A stretch of DNA of 64,000 bases, from assembly GCF_019655435.1 (NCBI RefSeq), contig NZ_BPFH01000001.1:558001-622000 (forward strand), given 5' to 3'. Shown here piece by piece: positions 16,798-26,117 of this stretch (positions are counted from its first letter, which is position 1; the number at the start of each line of letters is the position of its first letter). This stretch comes from Jannaschia pagri. Lineage in GTDB: Bacteria > Pseudomonadota > Alphaproteobacteria > Rhodobacterales > Rhodobacteraceae. The position numbers and the translations under genes are program-made. Below the pieces are notes generated by a model. That model saw nothing but the letters and a program-made list of their open reading frames with translations. It did not search any database and was not told the DNA's origin.

Positions 16798-17048
16798 TCT
16801 GGCGAGATCTCGCATGTTTAGGGGATGGCGCCACCCGAGGGGCGGACGACCGAACCAAATGGGAGGCCCCCGCACCCTGTGCGAAGGTCTGATGGGGGGC
16901 GGGCCCGACCACCCGGTGCCCATGGGGCGTCACGCCATGGGGCCCGTCGGCCGTCCTGTCTAGAAAATGCTGCAGCCCCGCCCTTGTCGGGCGGAGCGGT
17001 TACCAAAAGGTTGAGTTGTCCACGGGTCCGCGCGGTGCGGCTGGGGTC
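16798..17048. other. Intergenic upstream of hsp20
   Basis: Rest of the 394-base gap between the RTX gene (minus, ends at 17049) and hsp20. No gene is supported. No T-tailed terminator for the RTX gene is visible. Confidence 0.4.
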
Positions 17049-18185
17049 TCAGACCCCGCTGTCGCGCAGAACAATCGCAGGCGGCGCCGTGACGTTGTTG
17101 AGGCGCACGTAATCGACCTCGTCCACCGTCACGATCACGTCCGCACCGACCGCGCGCACCGTGACCGTGGGCTCCGGCGTGCCGTCGATGGCCAACCCAT
17201 CGACGAGCAAGATCAGATCGTCTTCGTCCGCGTTGAAATCCTCAATGACAGGAACGTCCTCTGCCGCAGATCCAAACACTTGGAATTCATCGGCCCCGGT
17301 TCCGCCGGTCACTAAGTCAGCATCGCCCAGCACGATCGTGTCATTGCCGCTGCCCGCGTCGATCACATCAATCCCAGGCGCGCCGATCCCATCCAAATCG
17401 AGACGTCCGATGGAATCGTCCCCACCGCCACCGTCGATGGTGTTAGATCCGCTGAAGTCAAAGATGACATCATTGCCCGCGCCGCCATCCATCAGGTCAT
17501 TGCCTTGGGACCCGTCGATGGTGTCGTCACCGTCATCGCCGCTGATTGTGTCATCGTCCTCGGCTCCAAAGAGCGAGTCATTGCCCACTTCGCCGCGCAA
17601 CTCATCATTTCCAACGGAGCCGCGGAGCGTGTCATCGCCGAAGCCGCCGCGCAGGATGTCGTCACCGGCGCCGCCGATCAACTCATCCCGTCCCGTCTGA
17701 CCGAGCAAGGTATCATCGCCACCATCGCCCCGGAGCACGTCTTCACCAAACCCGCCCGCAAGCCTGTCGGCCGCAGGGCCACCGTTCAGCAGGTCATTGC
17801 CGTCGTTCCCGGACAGAACGTCCTCACCGCCGCCGCCATTGAGCACGTCATTGCCCGCATTCCCCAACAGGGTATCGTTATCCGCATCGCCGTTCAGAAG
17901 GTCCGCACCATTCCCGCCCTGCAGGCTGTCGTTGCCGCCATCCCCATTGAGCGTGTCGTTGCCAACCTGGCCAAGGACCGTGTCATCGCCATCCAACGCA
18001 TCCAGCAGGTCGTTTCCGCGCCCGCCGGTCATCTGCTCGGCGTCGTCTGTTCCGGTCAGTTGGTCGTCGCCGTTGCCACCATCCAGCGGATCGGGGCTGC
18101 TGCCGGTCTCATCGTCGTCATCAAACAGCGTCAGCAGCAAACCGCCGCCGAGTAAAACGAGTGCAACTAGTCCCAACATGATCAT
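17049..18185 (-). CDS. RTX calcium-binding protein with an N-terminal membrane helix
   Basis: 378 residues. Residues about 1-20 are a hydrophobic helix (MIMLGLVALVLLGGGLLLTL) followed at once by DDDDETG, so the protein is probably membrane-anchored or exported by an N-terminal signal rather than only by type I secretion. Residues about 35-265 are some two dozen nonapeptides of GGxGNDxLx type. The last 100 residues (TGGTGADEFQVFGSA, VIEDFNADEDDLILLVDG) resemble an RTX C-terminal cap. The combination of an N-terminal helix with an RTX body differs from the neighbour at 3230-5479. Function unknown. Confidence 0.85.
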   Translation of the reverse strand: MIMLGLVALVLLGGGLLLTLFDDDDETGSSPDPLDGGNGDDQLTGTDDAEQMTGGRGNDLLDALDGDDTVLGQVGNDTLNGDGGNDSLQGGNGADLLNGDADNDTLLGNAGNDVLNGGGGEDVLSGNDGNDLLNGGPAADRLAGGFGEDVLRGDGGDDTLLGQTGRDELIGGAGDDILRGGFGDDTLRGSVGNDELRGEVGNDSLFGAEDDDTISGDDGDDTIDGSQGNDLMDGGAGNDVIFDFSGSNTIDGGGGDDSIGRLDLDGIGAPGIDVIDAGSGNDTIVLGDADLVTGGTGADEFQVFGSAAEDVPVIEDFNADEDDLILLVDGLAIDGTPEPTVTVRAVGADVIVTVDEVDYVRLNNVTAPPAIVLRDSGV

Positions 18186-18311
18186 TCCCCAGGCAATGCA
18201 GACTCCGGCAAGGTCCGTGGCTGCCCCCTTGGCGTCAACGCAAATCTTAAAATTGCCACAGTCTGGAGAAACGGCTTACGAAGCCTGCGGAGTATTGTTC
18301 CGAATACGCGG

Positions 18312-18701
18312 TCAATCCTGCCCTGAAGTCGCCTCGATAAGGTCCCAGCGCGTGCCCCAAGGGTCCGTCCAAACCGCGACGGTTCCGTATGATTCGCGGC
18401 GCGGCGCCTCTTGAAACTGACCACCGGCCGCAACGATCCGAGCGGCAGCGGCAGCAAAATCATCGGTATAGAGAAACAGCCCAACGCGGCCAGCGAACTG
18501 GGCGCCAATGGCCGCACGCTGGGCGGGACCGTCCGCTTGGGCAAGGACGAGCTTGATGTGTCCGTCCGTCACGGTGACCCAGCGCTTATGGCCCTGGTCG
18601 ACGTCCTCGGCCAGGCGCCAGCCAAGCGCCGTGAAGAACGCAATCCCGGCGTCATAGTCCGGCACGATGTAGGCGAAGGCCCCAAGGGTAAGCGTCGTCA
18701 T
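18312..18701 (-). CDS. VOC-family (glyoxalase/bleomycin resistance-like) protein
   Basis: 129 residues, one vicinal-oxygen-chelate domain: LGAFAYIVPDYDAGIAFFTALGWRL at the start, a middle strand VGLFLYTDDFAAAAARIVAAGG and the end VAVWTDPWGTRWDLIEA. The metal-binding first His is not obvious, so it may not be an enzyme. It stands alone between the RTX gene and a divergent TauE gene. Substrate unknown. Confidence 0.88.
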   Translation of the reverse strand: MTTLTLGAFAYIVPDYDAGIAFFTALGWRLAEDVDQGHKRWVTVTDGHIKLVLAQADGPAQRAAIGAQFAGRVGLFLYTDDFAAAAARIVAAGGQFQEAPRRESYGTVAVWTDPWGTRWDLIEATSGQD

Positions 18702-18802
18702 TCCCCAGTCATCCGCATCCCCGGACGCGGGCGCAAGTGGTTGCGCGCGACAGAGGGCTCAGGCATGGGGCGATCGGGTCGCGGCAGCGCATCGGTGTAG
18801 GT

Positions 18803-19540
18803 ATGGACTTTTGGATCGTCGCCGGACTGGCGGCCTTTATTCTCGGCATCTCCAAAGGCGGGATGCCCGTGATGGCGATCCTGTCCGTGCCGCTCCTGTC
18901 GCTCTACATGGATCCAGCGCTTGCGGCGGGTTTGCTACTGCCGCTCTACCACGTGGCCGACGTCTATGCGGTGCATCTGTTCCGCCGGTCCTTTTCCTGG
19001 GCCAACCTCCGTATCTTGCTGCCTGCGGGCGCCGTGGGTGTGGCCTTTGGATACTTAGCGATTTCATATATTTCTGGCGATCCCGTTCGGCTTTTGCTGG
19101 CCGGGATCGGTTTGGCCTATGTAAGCACAACATGGCGCAACCGGCTGAGGGGCCTTGTCGCACCGCCCCGTCCGGTCGAGGCATCTCGCGGGGTGGTTCT
19201 GGGGGCGCTGGCTGGCCTGACCAGCTACATCGCCCATGCCGGAGGGCCGCCCTATCAGGCCTATATCTTGCCCCAGCGCCTCGAAAAGATGCGCTACCTG
19301 GGCACCACGACCATCTTCTTCGCCAGCGTGAACCTCATGAAACTGCCCGCCTTTATCGCGGCGGGGCAAATCACATCGGACAGCCTTCAATCGGTCCTCT
19401 GGCTCGCCCCCTTTGCGGTCGCGGGGGCTTGGAGCGGGTCGCGCATTAGTCGATGGCTGCCGCAGCACGTCTTCTTCCTGCTGGTCGAGATCGCCCTGTT
19501 GCTGGTGTCTGTGAAACTTCTCTGGGACGTTTTCACCTAA
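18803..19540 (+). CDS. TauE/SafE-family membrane protein (predicted anion exporter)
   Basis: 245 residues, about seven to eight hydrophobic segments. The family pattern is GISKGGMPVMAILSVPLLSL near the start and its repeat GLTSYIAHAGGPPYQAYIL in the second half. The family moves sulfite, sulfoacetate or related organosulfur anions across the inner membrane; the substrate here cannot be told. The start MDFWIV is chosen because the upstream frame is the divergent promoter region. Confidence 0.92.
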   Translation: MDFWIVAGLAAFILGISKGGMPVMAILSVPLLSLYMDPALAAGLLLPLYHVADVYAVHLFRRSFSWANLRILLPAGAVGVAFGYLAISYISGDPVRLLLAGIGLAYVSTTWRNRLRGLVAPPRPVEASRGVVLGALAGLTSYIAHAGGPPYQAYILPQRLEKMRYLGTTTIFFASVNLMKLPAFIAAGQITSDSLQSVLWLAPFAVAGAWSGSRISRWLPQHVFFLLVEIALLLVSVKLLWDVFT

Positions 19541-19552
19541 GCACCTGGCGCC

Positions 19553-19595
19553 GCCTCCGCGTCAGCGGAGGCAGACCTGCGGTGTACCGCAGGTC
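19553..19595. terminator. Tandem perfect hairpins between convergent genes
   Basis: Two adjacent perfect hairpins: GCCTCCGC-GTCA-GCGGAGGC (19553-19572) and GACCTGCGG-TGTA-CCGCAGGTC (19574-19595). They lie between the stops of the TauE gene (plus) and metG (minus). Neither has a T tract, but they could block transcription or 3' decay from both sides. Confidence 0.55.
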
Positions 19596-19604
19596 CCCCC
19601 CCGA

Positions 19605-21323
19605 TCAGGCGCGCGTTCCGGCGAATCGCTCGGCCCAATCTTCGCGCTGGTCGTCGGTGATTTTGGCAAACAACACGTCTGGAACCGTGAAGCCATGGCC
19701 CGCAGGCAAGACCGCAAGGGCCACGCGGACATCCTCAGGCCAGGCGTCGTCTTCGGTTCCCAGAGCCGACAGCATCGCGCGCGCCGCATCCGGAATGAAC
19801 GGCGCCGACAGAACCGCATAAAGACGGATCAAGTTCAGAGCCAATCGGATCTGGCCCGCTGCCCGCGCGGGGTCGGTCTTGAAGGTGGACCAAGGCGCGG
19901 CCTCCTGCAGGTACTCGTTGCCCGCAACCCAGATGGCGCGCAACTCGCCCGCGGCCTTGCGGATCTCGATGGCGTCCATGTGGAGCTGGTAGGTGTCCAG
20001 CCGCCCCGTCAACGTCTTGATCAGCGCCTCTTCCTGGGCGCCCCAATTCCCGCCCTCGGGCACGACCTCTCCGAACTTTGCCCGGCAGAACTTCGTGACG
20101 CGGCTGACAAAGTTGCCCAAGACATCGGCCAGATCCTTGTTCACATCGGTCTGAAACGCGGTCCACGTGAATTCGGTATCGCTGCTCTCCGGCACATGGG
20201 ACAGCAGCCACCAGCGCCAGTAATCGGCGGGCAGGATCTCTAGCGCCTGGTCCATAAAGACGCCCCGCCCGCGGGAGGTGCTGAACTGACCACCGTCGTA
20301 GTTCAGATAGTTGAACGACTTGAGGTAATCGACCGTCTTCCAAGGCTCGCCCGATCCAAGCAAGGTCGCAGGAAAGCTGAGCGTGTGGAAGGGCACGTTG
20401 TCCTTGCCCATGAACTGCACGTAGCGCACGTCTTCCGCGCCCTCATCCGTACGCCACCAGCGTCGCCAGTCGGCCTCCGCCTTCCCCTGCGCCTCGGCCC
20501 ATTCGGCCGTGCCCGCGATGTATTCGATAGGAGCGTCGAACCAGACGTAGAAGACTTTGCCTTCCATCCCGGGCCAATCGGCGTCGCCCTTTTTGACCGG
20601 GATCCCCCAATCCAAATCGCGGGTGATGCCCCGGTCCTGCAAGCCGTCACCATCATGCAGCCATTTCTTCGCGATGGAGGTCGTCAGCACCGGCCAGCCG
20701 TCTTGACTGTCGATCCAGGCGTCCAGCTTATCCTTCAACTGCGATTGCTTAAGGTACAGGTGCTTGGTTTCCCGCACCTCCAGATCGGTGGAGCCGGAAA
20801 TGGTGGAGCGCGGGTTGATCAGATCGGTGGGATCAAGCTGTTTGGTGCAATTGTCGCATTGGTCGCCGCGCGCGTCCTCAAAGCCGCAGTTCGGGCAGGT
20901 CCCCTCGATATAGCGGTCGGGCAGGAACCGTCCGTCGGCGTTGGAATAGACCTGACGCGACGACCGTTCGTCGATCAGCCCGGCCTCGGCCAAGCGCCCG
21001 GCGAAATGCTGGGTCAGACGATGGTTCTGGGGCGACGACGACCGTCCGAAGTGGTCAAAGGACAACCGGAACCCGTCGGCCAGATCCTTTTGGACCTGCC
21101 ACATCTCGGCGCAGTAATCGGCCACTGGTTTCCCGGCCTTGGCCGCCGCCAGTTCAGCCGGGGTGCCGTGTTCATCGGTGGCGCAGATGAACATCACCTC
21201 GTGTCCACGCGCCCGGGCATAGCGGGCATAAAGATCGGCAGGCAGTTGGCTGCCGATCAGGTTCCCCAGGTGCTTGATGCCGTTGATATAGGGAATGGCC
21301 GAGGTGATGAGCGTGCGGGGCAT
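19605..21323 (-). CDS. metG: Methionyl-tRNA synthetase
   Basis: 572 residues. The class I nucleotide site has HLGN in place of HIGH ([15 protein letters not shown], residues about 11-25) and FSTSRGRG in place of KMSKS. The zinc knuckle is [17 protein letters not shown]. The anticodon-binding helical domain closes the protein. There is no C-terminal tRNA-binding (EMAP-like) domain, consistent with the short monomeric type. It is monocistronic. Confidence 0.97.
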   Translation of the reverse strand: MPRTLITSAIPYINGIKHLGNLIGSQLPADLYARYARARGHEVMFICATDEHGTPAELAAAKAGKPVADYCAEMWQVQKDLADGFRLSFDHFGRSSSPQNHRLTQHFAGRLAEAGLIDERSSRQVYSNADGRFLPDRYIEGTCPNCGFEDARGDQCDNCTKQLDPTDLINPRSTISGSTDLEVRETKHLYLKQSQLKDKLDAWIDSQDGWPVLTTSIAKKWLHDGDGLQDRGITRDLDWGIPVKKGDADWPGMEGKVFYVWFDAPIEYIAGTAEWAEAQGKAEADWRRWWRTDEGAEDVRYVQFMGKDNVPFHTLSFPATLLGSGEPWKTVDYLKSFNYLNYDGGQFSTSRGRGVFMDQALEILPADYWRWWLLSHVPESSDTEFTWTAFQTDVNKDLADVLGNFVSRVTKFCRAKFGEVVPEGGNWGAQEEALIKTLTGRLDTYQLHMDAIEIRKAAGELRAIWVAGNEYLQEAAPWSTFKTDPARAAGQIRLALNLIRLYAVLSAPFIPDAARAMLSALGTEDDAWPEDVRVALAVLPAGHGFTVPDVLFAKITDDQREDWAERFAGTRA

Positions 21324-21408
21324 GGGTGTCTCCGAGAAGAAGTCCTGGCGGGTTCTAGGGCGGATTGCACCGAACCGAAAGCCGCCATTCGTTGCCAGGT
21401 GCGATGGC

Positions 21409-22146
21409 CTATGGGGTATCCAACGCGAGAAGATCGACGAATGAGATCGGGGCCCAAGCCGTAGTCAGCTTATAGGTGTGCAACGCATCGGGCGCGTGGG
21501 TCAGTTGATCGCGCCGGGCCAGATCTGACAGTTCGGCCTCCAGATCCCGAAGGCGAGACACCATGTGCCGCGCCGTCGCCCCAGAGACCTGGCGCGTCTG
21601 GGTCCCAAAGGCCGATTGGGGACCATCGGGGCGCAAGAAAGTTGCGCGCAGAAAGGCCATGTTCAGATCCATCAACCCGCGATGCAGGGGCCCATCCCGT
21701 CGAAACCGCACTGGCGCCTGGACCCGAAGGCGCAGGGCCCCTCCGGGCAGAACATCGACCAAGCCAAGCGTCTCAAGGCGCCGCGCGATGTCAAACAGGG
21801 CTGTGTCTGACAGGGCATAGTGCGCTTGGACTGTGTCCGCTGTCATCCCGTCCAGCAACAGAAGAAACAGATGGAACGCTGGCCGGTCGTCGGCCAGGCG
21901 CGCCTCCACCTGACGGGACAGATCGGTCGGTTGCACCTCGATCCGCGCGGCCTCGGCTACCAGATCTTCCAGGGTCAAGCCGAGCACCGCGCAGATCTCG
22001 TCCAAGCGGCTCATCTTGCAATCGCGCTCCGCGAAGATGCGCTTGACGGTCGGCTCGGACAGGTGGAGCCGCGCAGCCAGGCTCGCATAGGTCATGCGTC
22101 TGGCCTTCAGCGTGAATTTGAGGACTTCGAACAGGTCTGGAGACAT
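21409..22146 (-). CDS. HTH (XRE-type) transcriptional regulator
   Basis: 245 residues. An N-terminal helix-turn-helix domain (about 4-66: [20 protein letters not shown], then [15 protein letters not shown]) is followed by a long C-terminal region with no domain I can name ([34 protein letters not shown] looks like a second winged-helix-like module). It is divergent from the secreted beta-propeller gene, and an inverted repeat lies in its leader. It probably regulates itself and that neighbour. The start at MSPDLFEV is chosen since the upstream frame covers the operator. Confidence 0.88.
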   Translation of the reverse strand: MSPDLFEVLKFTLKARRMTYASLAARLHLSEPTVKRIFAERDCKMSRLDEICAVLGLTLEDLVAEAARIEVQPTDLSRQVEARLADDRPAFHLFLLLLDGMTADTVQAHYALSDTALFDIARRLETLGLVDVLPGGALRLRVQAPVRFRRDGPLHRGLMDLNMAFLRATFLRPDGPQSAFGTQTRQVSGATARHMVSRLRDLEAELSDLARRDQLTHAPDALHTYKLTTAWAPISFVDLLALDTP

Positions 22147-22170
22147 GGGATGACGCCTCAGCGTGAGATT

Positions 22171-22189
22171 GGTATCGGTTTTTGATACC
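22171..22189. promoter_or_regulatory. Inverted repeat GGTATC-N7-GATACC
   Basis: Perfect 6-base arms 25 bases upstream of the regulator's start codon and 67 bases upstream of the divergent propeller gene. The region is AT-rich compared with its surroundings. A likely operator for the adjacent HTH regulator. Confidence 0.5.
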
Positions 22190-22255
22190 AGACATATCAA
22201 AGTGGCAATCATCGTATCTTAATGCGGTCATGGGTCCAAACGAAAGGACCCTGTC

Positions 22256-23110
22256 ATGCCCCAGTCACTCTCCCCTGCCCTGACCATCGCCCTGTGCACG
22301 TTTGCGGCCTTACCGGCGCCCGTCGTCGCCGATGACCTGCGCTGGACAGCGGGGCCGTTCGACATGCCGGAAAGCGCCGTCTTCGACCCAGAGCAAAACC
22401 ATATCGTGCTGAGCATCATCGGCGGCGATCCCGGGGCGGCCGATGGCAGCGGTGGGTTGGCGGTGCTGTCGCCGGATGGACAGATGTTGGACGCGGATTG
22501 GGTCACCGGCCTGGATGCCCCAAAGGGTCTGGCCCTGTTGGGCGATCATCTACTGGTCAGTGACCTTACCCACCTGCACGTGATCGACCGGGTAACCGGC
22601 ACCCGCATTCAGAGCCTGAAAGCTCCGGGGGCTGTCTTCCTGAACGATGTGACGACGGACGGGACACAGGCGTTTATCAGCGACATGATGACAGACAGCA
22701 TTTGGCGCTATGCCGATGGGGCGCTGACGATGTGGATGCAGGATCCGGCCTTGTCGCATCCCAACGGCCTGCTGCTGGATGGGGACCGTCTGGTGGTCGG
22801 CTCCTGGGGGGCGGGCCTGCGGGATGATTTCTCGACAGAACGGGCCGGAGACCTGCTGGCCGTTGATCTGACGACCCAGGCGCTCACAGTCCTGGCGCCG
22901 GAGCTTGGCAATTTGGACGGGATTGTACGCATGGGCGCCGATCTGATGGTCAGCGATTGGATCACGGGCGCGCTGATCAAGGTGGGTGCGACAGGCCCGG
23001 AGACGGTGGCCCAGTACGGGCCGGGATTGGCGGATATCGCCCGTTTGGGGGATGCCCTGATCCTGCCGCTGATGTTGGACGGGCGTGTGGAGGTCAGGTC
23101 CACACCATGA
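22256..23110 (+). CDS. Secreted SMP-30/NHL-like beta-propeller protein
   Basis: 284 residues. Signal peptide up to about VVAD (residue 24). The body is a series of propeller blades: WTAGPFDMPESAVFDPEQN, LNDVTTDGTQAFISDMMTDS, HPNGLLLDGDRLVVGSWG, NLDGIVRMGADLMVSDW. This is the SMP-30/gluconolactonase/strictosidine-synthase-like type, which includes lactonases and sugar-binding proteins. The Glu and Asn metal ligands (PESAV, NDV, HPNG) appear to be present, so a periplasmic lactonase is possible. Probably controlled by the divergent regulator. Confidence 0.8.
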   Translation: MPQSLSPALTIALCTFAALPAPVVADDLRWTAGPFDMPESAVFDPEQNHIVLSIIGGDPGAADGSGGLAVLSPDGQMLDADWVTGLDAPKGLALLGDHLLVSDLTHLHVIDRVTGTRIQSLKAPGAVFLNDVTTDGTQAFISDMMTDSIWRYADGALTMWMQDPALSHPNGLLLDGDRLVVGSWGAGLRDDFSTERAGDLLAVDLTTQALTVLAPELGNLDGIVRMGADLMVSDWITGALIKVGATGPETVAQYGPGLADIARLGDALILPLMLDGRVEVRSTP

Positions 23111-23132
23111 GGCGCCGGCGGCGGCCTGCCGG

Positions 23133-23714
23133 TCAGTCCGCCATGACCTCTGCCACGAGGGCCGGCGCCGTGGCGAGCACATCCAGCGCCGCGTCGCGGG
23201 CCATGGCGTCCACAAAGGTCAGGCGATAGACGCCCAAGGCGCCCGGTCCCGAGGCCACTTCGGCGTCGACCGATGACAACAGGGCGTTGACCTCGGCCAT
23301 GGTCGCCCCTGCGGCGAAAACCACCTGGAGCGCGGGTCCCTCGGCTGTCTCGGACGCAGGGACGAAGCGCCCGCCCGGATCAGACGTGAACAAGGGGACC
23401 GCCGCCAACTGCCAGATGGCGACTGCGGCGACCACGACGCCAGCCGCCTGCACCAGGGACAGGGAGGGCCACCGATTGTCATTGGCGGTTCCCGTGGCGT
23501 CGTCCCCTGCTGACAGGGCCGCAGACAAGCGCGCCCAGCCAGCCCGTTGACGCTCCGCATTCTCCGTAGGCGCGAGGGCGACGCGTGCCTGGCGAAGGAC
23601 GGCAAGTTCCGCGCCAAGGGCCGGATCACGCGCGGCCTCGGCCTCAAAGGCGGCGCGGTCCTCGGGCGACAGCCGGTCCTGCAGATAGGCAAGCGTCGTC
23701 TCATCTCGATCCAT
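23133..23714 (-). CDS. Anti-sigma-factor-like membrane protein with propeptide-like C-terminus
   Basis: 193 residues. The N-terminal cytoplasmic part (about 1-70, AYLQDRLSPEDRAAFEAEAA) resembles the zinc-less anti-sigma/anti-ECF domain. One transmembrane helix is at about 85-108. The periplasmic C-terminal part (about 127-193, LQVVFAAGATMAEVNALL, GPGALGVYRLTFVDA) resembles an I9-type subtilisin propeptide fold. No sigma factor gene is next to it, which is unusual. It is divergent from a subtilase lipoprotein, a pairing that suggests the protease and this domain interact. The start MDRDETT is chosen over a longer frame. Confidence 0.65.
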   Translation of the reverse strand: MDRDETTLAYLQDRLSPEDRAAFEAEAARDPALGAELAVLRQARVALAPTENAERQRAGWARLSAALSAGDDATGTANDNRWPSLSLVQAAGVVVAAVAIWQLAAVPLFTSDPGGRFVPASETAEGPALQVVFAAGATMAEVNALLSSVDAEVASGPGALGVYRLTFVDAMARDAALDVLATAPALVAEVMAD

Positions 23715-23907
23715 GGACGATCCTTTGACTAGGGGCGCGGACCCACGGGCATCGGGCCGCAGCGATGCTTCTATATCTCTCTCAATCGGCGCGGCGGGCA
23801 AGGGGCAACGGCCGCGACGTTGAAATCAACCAACCGGTCAAAAAAGATTGAACCGATAGGCCGTGGCGCGCGACACAGGGCCAGACATGCCAGGGAGACC
23901 CGACGCC

Positions 23908-25089
23908 ATGCCCAAAGTAAGTGCCTATAGCCCCATGCCCCTGCGTCGCCTGATCCACCTGGGTCTTGTCGCCTGCGTTGGGCTGGCATTGGCGGGCTGC
24001 GTCTCGGGTCCCGGGCCGCGATCCGGCACAGCCCCGACCGTTCTGGAGGTCGGGCGCGTCTACGGTCTGGTGCCGTCGCGGCGAGAGAGCCAGGCGCTCA
24101 ACCGCGCGGCAGAGGCCCTGGGGTATGCCGCGCACCCTGGCCAAAACCTGGATGGTCTGGGCCTTTACCTTGTGGCGGTGGACTTGCCAGAGGGGATCAG
24201 CGGGCAGGAGGCCATTGCCGCGCTCGAAGCACGGGTGGACACGGCGGTGGTCGGCGTAAACCACGCCTATCGTGTGCAACAGGATGCGCCGACGTCCGAC
24301 ACCGCCTCCCTGTCGTTTGCCAATGCTGCGTTGAACTGGCCCGAGGCCGCGTGCCGCGCGGTCGGTCCGGTTGGGTTGATAGATACCGGCGTGGACCCCG
24401 CCGCCCCAGGTTTGCAGGGCGCGCGGGTCGTGTCCCGAAGGTTTGCGCGGGGACCGAGGCCACCGATGCAACACGGGACCGATGTGGCCTCCGTCCTCGC
24501 GGACCCTTCGCGACTGCGGGGCGTGACACTCTATGCAGCGGATGTGATGGCCACAGGCCCCAATGATGTGGCAGCGGGGGCGGACAGCCTCGTGCGTGCG
24601 CTGGACTGGTTCGCGCGAAACGACGTCCGTGTCGTGAACCTGTCTTTGGCGGGACCGTACAACAAACTGTTGGATCTCGCGGTCCGCACGGCTGCCGAAC
24701 GGGACATGGTTCTGGTGGCCGCCGTCGGAAACGCTGGCCCCCAAGCGGCAGAGCAGTTTCCCGCTGCATTTTCATCGGTGATCGCAGTGACGGCGGTGGA
24801 TGCGCGACAGCGGCCCTATCGCCACGCCGTCCGTGGACCCCATGTGGATATCGCGGCGCCGGGGGTGGATGTCTTTGTCCCGGGCCTCAACGGAGGGCGG
24901 TTCGTGACCGGGACCTCGATTGCGGCGCCCTTTGTCACGGCGCGGATCGCGTCGGACCGGGCGCTTTACGGGCGCGCCTCGGTCGAGGCGATCCGCCGTG
25001 CCATGGCCCAAGACGCCGTGGACCTTGGACCGGCGGGTGTCGAATGGATTTTTGGTGCGGGGCTCATGCAGGCGCCAGAACGCTGTTGA
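23908..25089 (+). CDS. S8 family serine peptidase (subtilase), lipoprotein
   Basis: 393 residues. Lipoprotein signal with lipobox LALAGC (Cys31). Residues about 50-125 look like a propeptide/inhibitor region. The catalytic domain has Asp159 (GLIDTGVD), His189 (QHGTDVAS), the oxyanion Asn275 (VGNAGP) and Ser337 (GTSIAAPF), all intact. It is probably an outer-membrane-anchored periplasmic protease. The start has GGGAG upstream. It is divergent from the anti-sigma-like gene. Confidence 0.93.
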   Translation: MPKVSAYSPMPLRRLIHLGLVACVGLALAGCVSGPGPRSGTAPTVLEVGRVYGLVPSRRESQALNRAAEALGYAAHPGQNLDGLGLYLVAVDLPEGISGQEAIAALEARVDTAVVGVNHAYRVQQDAPTSDTASLSFANAALNWPEAACRAVGPVGLIDTGVDPAAPGLQGARVVSRRFARGPRPPMQHGTDVASVLADPSRLRGVTLYAADVMATGPNDVAAGADSLVRALDWFARNDVRVVNLSLAGPYNKLLDLAVRTAAERDMVLVAAVGNAGPQAAEQFPAAFSSVIAVTAVDARQRPYRHAVRGPHVDIAAPGVDVFVPGLNGGRFVTGTSIAAPFVTARIASDRALYGRASVEAIRRAMAQDAVDLGPAGVEWIFGAGLMQAPERC

Positions 25090-25128
25090 CCTGGCACGGC
25101 CGACTCGACTGACCAGACGTCATCCCGC

Positions 25129-25896
25129 TCAGGTGAATTGCTCGCGCAACAGCCGTTCTTCCAGCCCGTGACCGGGGTCGAACAACAGGCGGTGCGCAAT
25201 GGTGGGGTTGGAGCGGACCTCCACCCGGACGACATCGCGCACGGAGGTGCCATCGGCCTCGGCCATCATCGGACGTTTGTCGGCATCGAGGACGTCGAAC
25301 CGCACCGTGGCAGAGGTCGGCAGGATCGCCCCGCGCCAACGCCGGGGGCGGAAGGCGGACATGGCGGTCAGGGCCAAAACCTCGGACCCGATGGGCAGGA
25401 TCGGACCATGGGCCGAGTAGTTGTAGGCGGTCGACCCGGCGGGGGTTGCCACGAGGGCGCCGTCGCAGACCAACTCGTCCATGCGGATCCGCCCATCGAC
25501 CGCGATCCGCAAGCGCGCGGCCTGGGGACCTGCGCGCAGCAGCGAGACCTCGTTAATCGCAAGGGCCTCGACCACCTCTCCGCCCGCGCGGGTGGCGCGC
25601 ATGGTCAGCGGATGGATCACGGCCTCTTCAGCGGCGGCCAGACGCCAAAGCAGATCGTCCTCGGCGTATTCGTTCATCAAAAAGCCGACGGTGCCCCGGT
25701 TCATCCCATAGGTCGGCGCGGCCAGGGCCATGGTGCTGTGCAGCGTCTCAAGCATGAAGCCGTCCCCGCCCAGGGCAACGATCACCTCAGCCTGGTCCGG
25801 CGGGACCTGACCGTAGCGAGCCGTCAAGCTGGCCAACGCCTCTTGCGCGGGGGGGGCGGCGGAGGCCAGGAAAGCGATGTTGCGGTCGGCGGGCAT
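25129..25896 (-). CDS. nadK: NAD kinase
   Basis: 255 residues. The signature [11 protein letters not shown] (residues 43-53), NEVSLLRA and the [14 protein letters not shown] substrate loop are all present. It phosphorylates NAD to NADP with ATP. Length is normal for the alphaproteobacterial type. It is divergent from glyA across a 221-base region that has a 13-base direct repeat. Confidence 0.96.
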   Translation of the reverse strand: MPADRNIAFLASAAPPAQEALASLTARYGQVPPDQAEVIVALGGDGFMLETLHSTMALAAPTYGMNRGTVGFLMNEYAEDDLLWRLAAAEEAVIHPLTMRATRAGGEVVEALAINEVSLLRAGPQAARLRIAVDGRIRMDELVCDGALVATPAGSTAYNYSAHGPILPIGSEVLALTAMSAFRPRRWRGAILPTSATVRFDVLDADKRPMMAEADGTSVRDVVRVEVRSNPTIAHRLLFDPGHGLEERLLREQFT

Positions 25897-25975
25897 GGGC
25901 CCTCTCTCACGGCCAGATTAGGCGCCCAGGGTTGGCGACCGGATCGGCGAAAGGCAAGCCATGGCACGCACATTG

Positions 25976-26007
25976 CGACGCCCATGGGAAAGACCGACGC
26001 CCATGGG
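25976..26007. repeat. Direct repeat CGACGCCCATGGG in the nadK-glyA promoter region
   Basis: Two exact 13-base copies, at 25976-25988 and 25995-26007, spaced 19 bases apart. Each contains the palindrome CCCATGGG. They lie between divergent nadK and glyA, about 110-140 bases upstream of glyA, and could be a regulator-binding array. Confidence 0.5.
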
Positions 26008-26117
26008 TGACACCCGGCCCGTCGCAGACGGGTTGAAATGCGGCGATCCGGCGCTTCTATCCTTGCGCGGGGTGCCGTATGAGGCCCCATCGAAATTCTT
26101 TAGCCGGAGTGCCCGCC

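Noticed and set aside
16754-16800. RpoH promoter for hsp20
   Set aside because: CTTGAA is present on the minus strand, but the best -10-like CACATCT is about 20 bases after CTTG, longer than the usual 17-18, and matches poorly. I list only the inverted repeat.
17505-18155. Open frame of 216 residues on the plus strand opposite the RTX gene, rich in Val and Ala
   Set aside because: It is the reverse-strand shadow of the RTX nonapeptides, which repeat in every frame. No ribosome binding site or domain.
25897-26117. Glycine or THF riboswitch before glyA
   Set aside because: I saw no core motif of the glycine, THF or THF-II families. The region shows a direct repeat instead.
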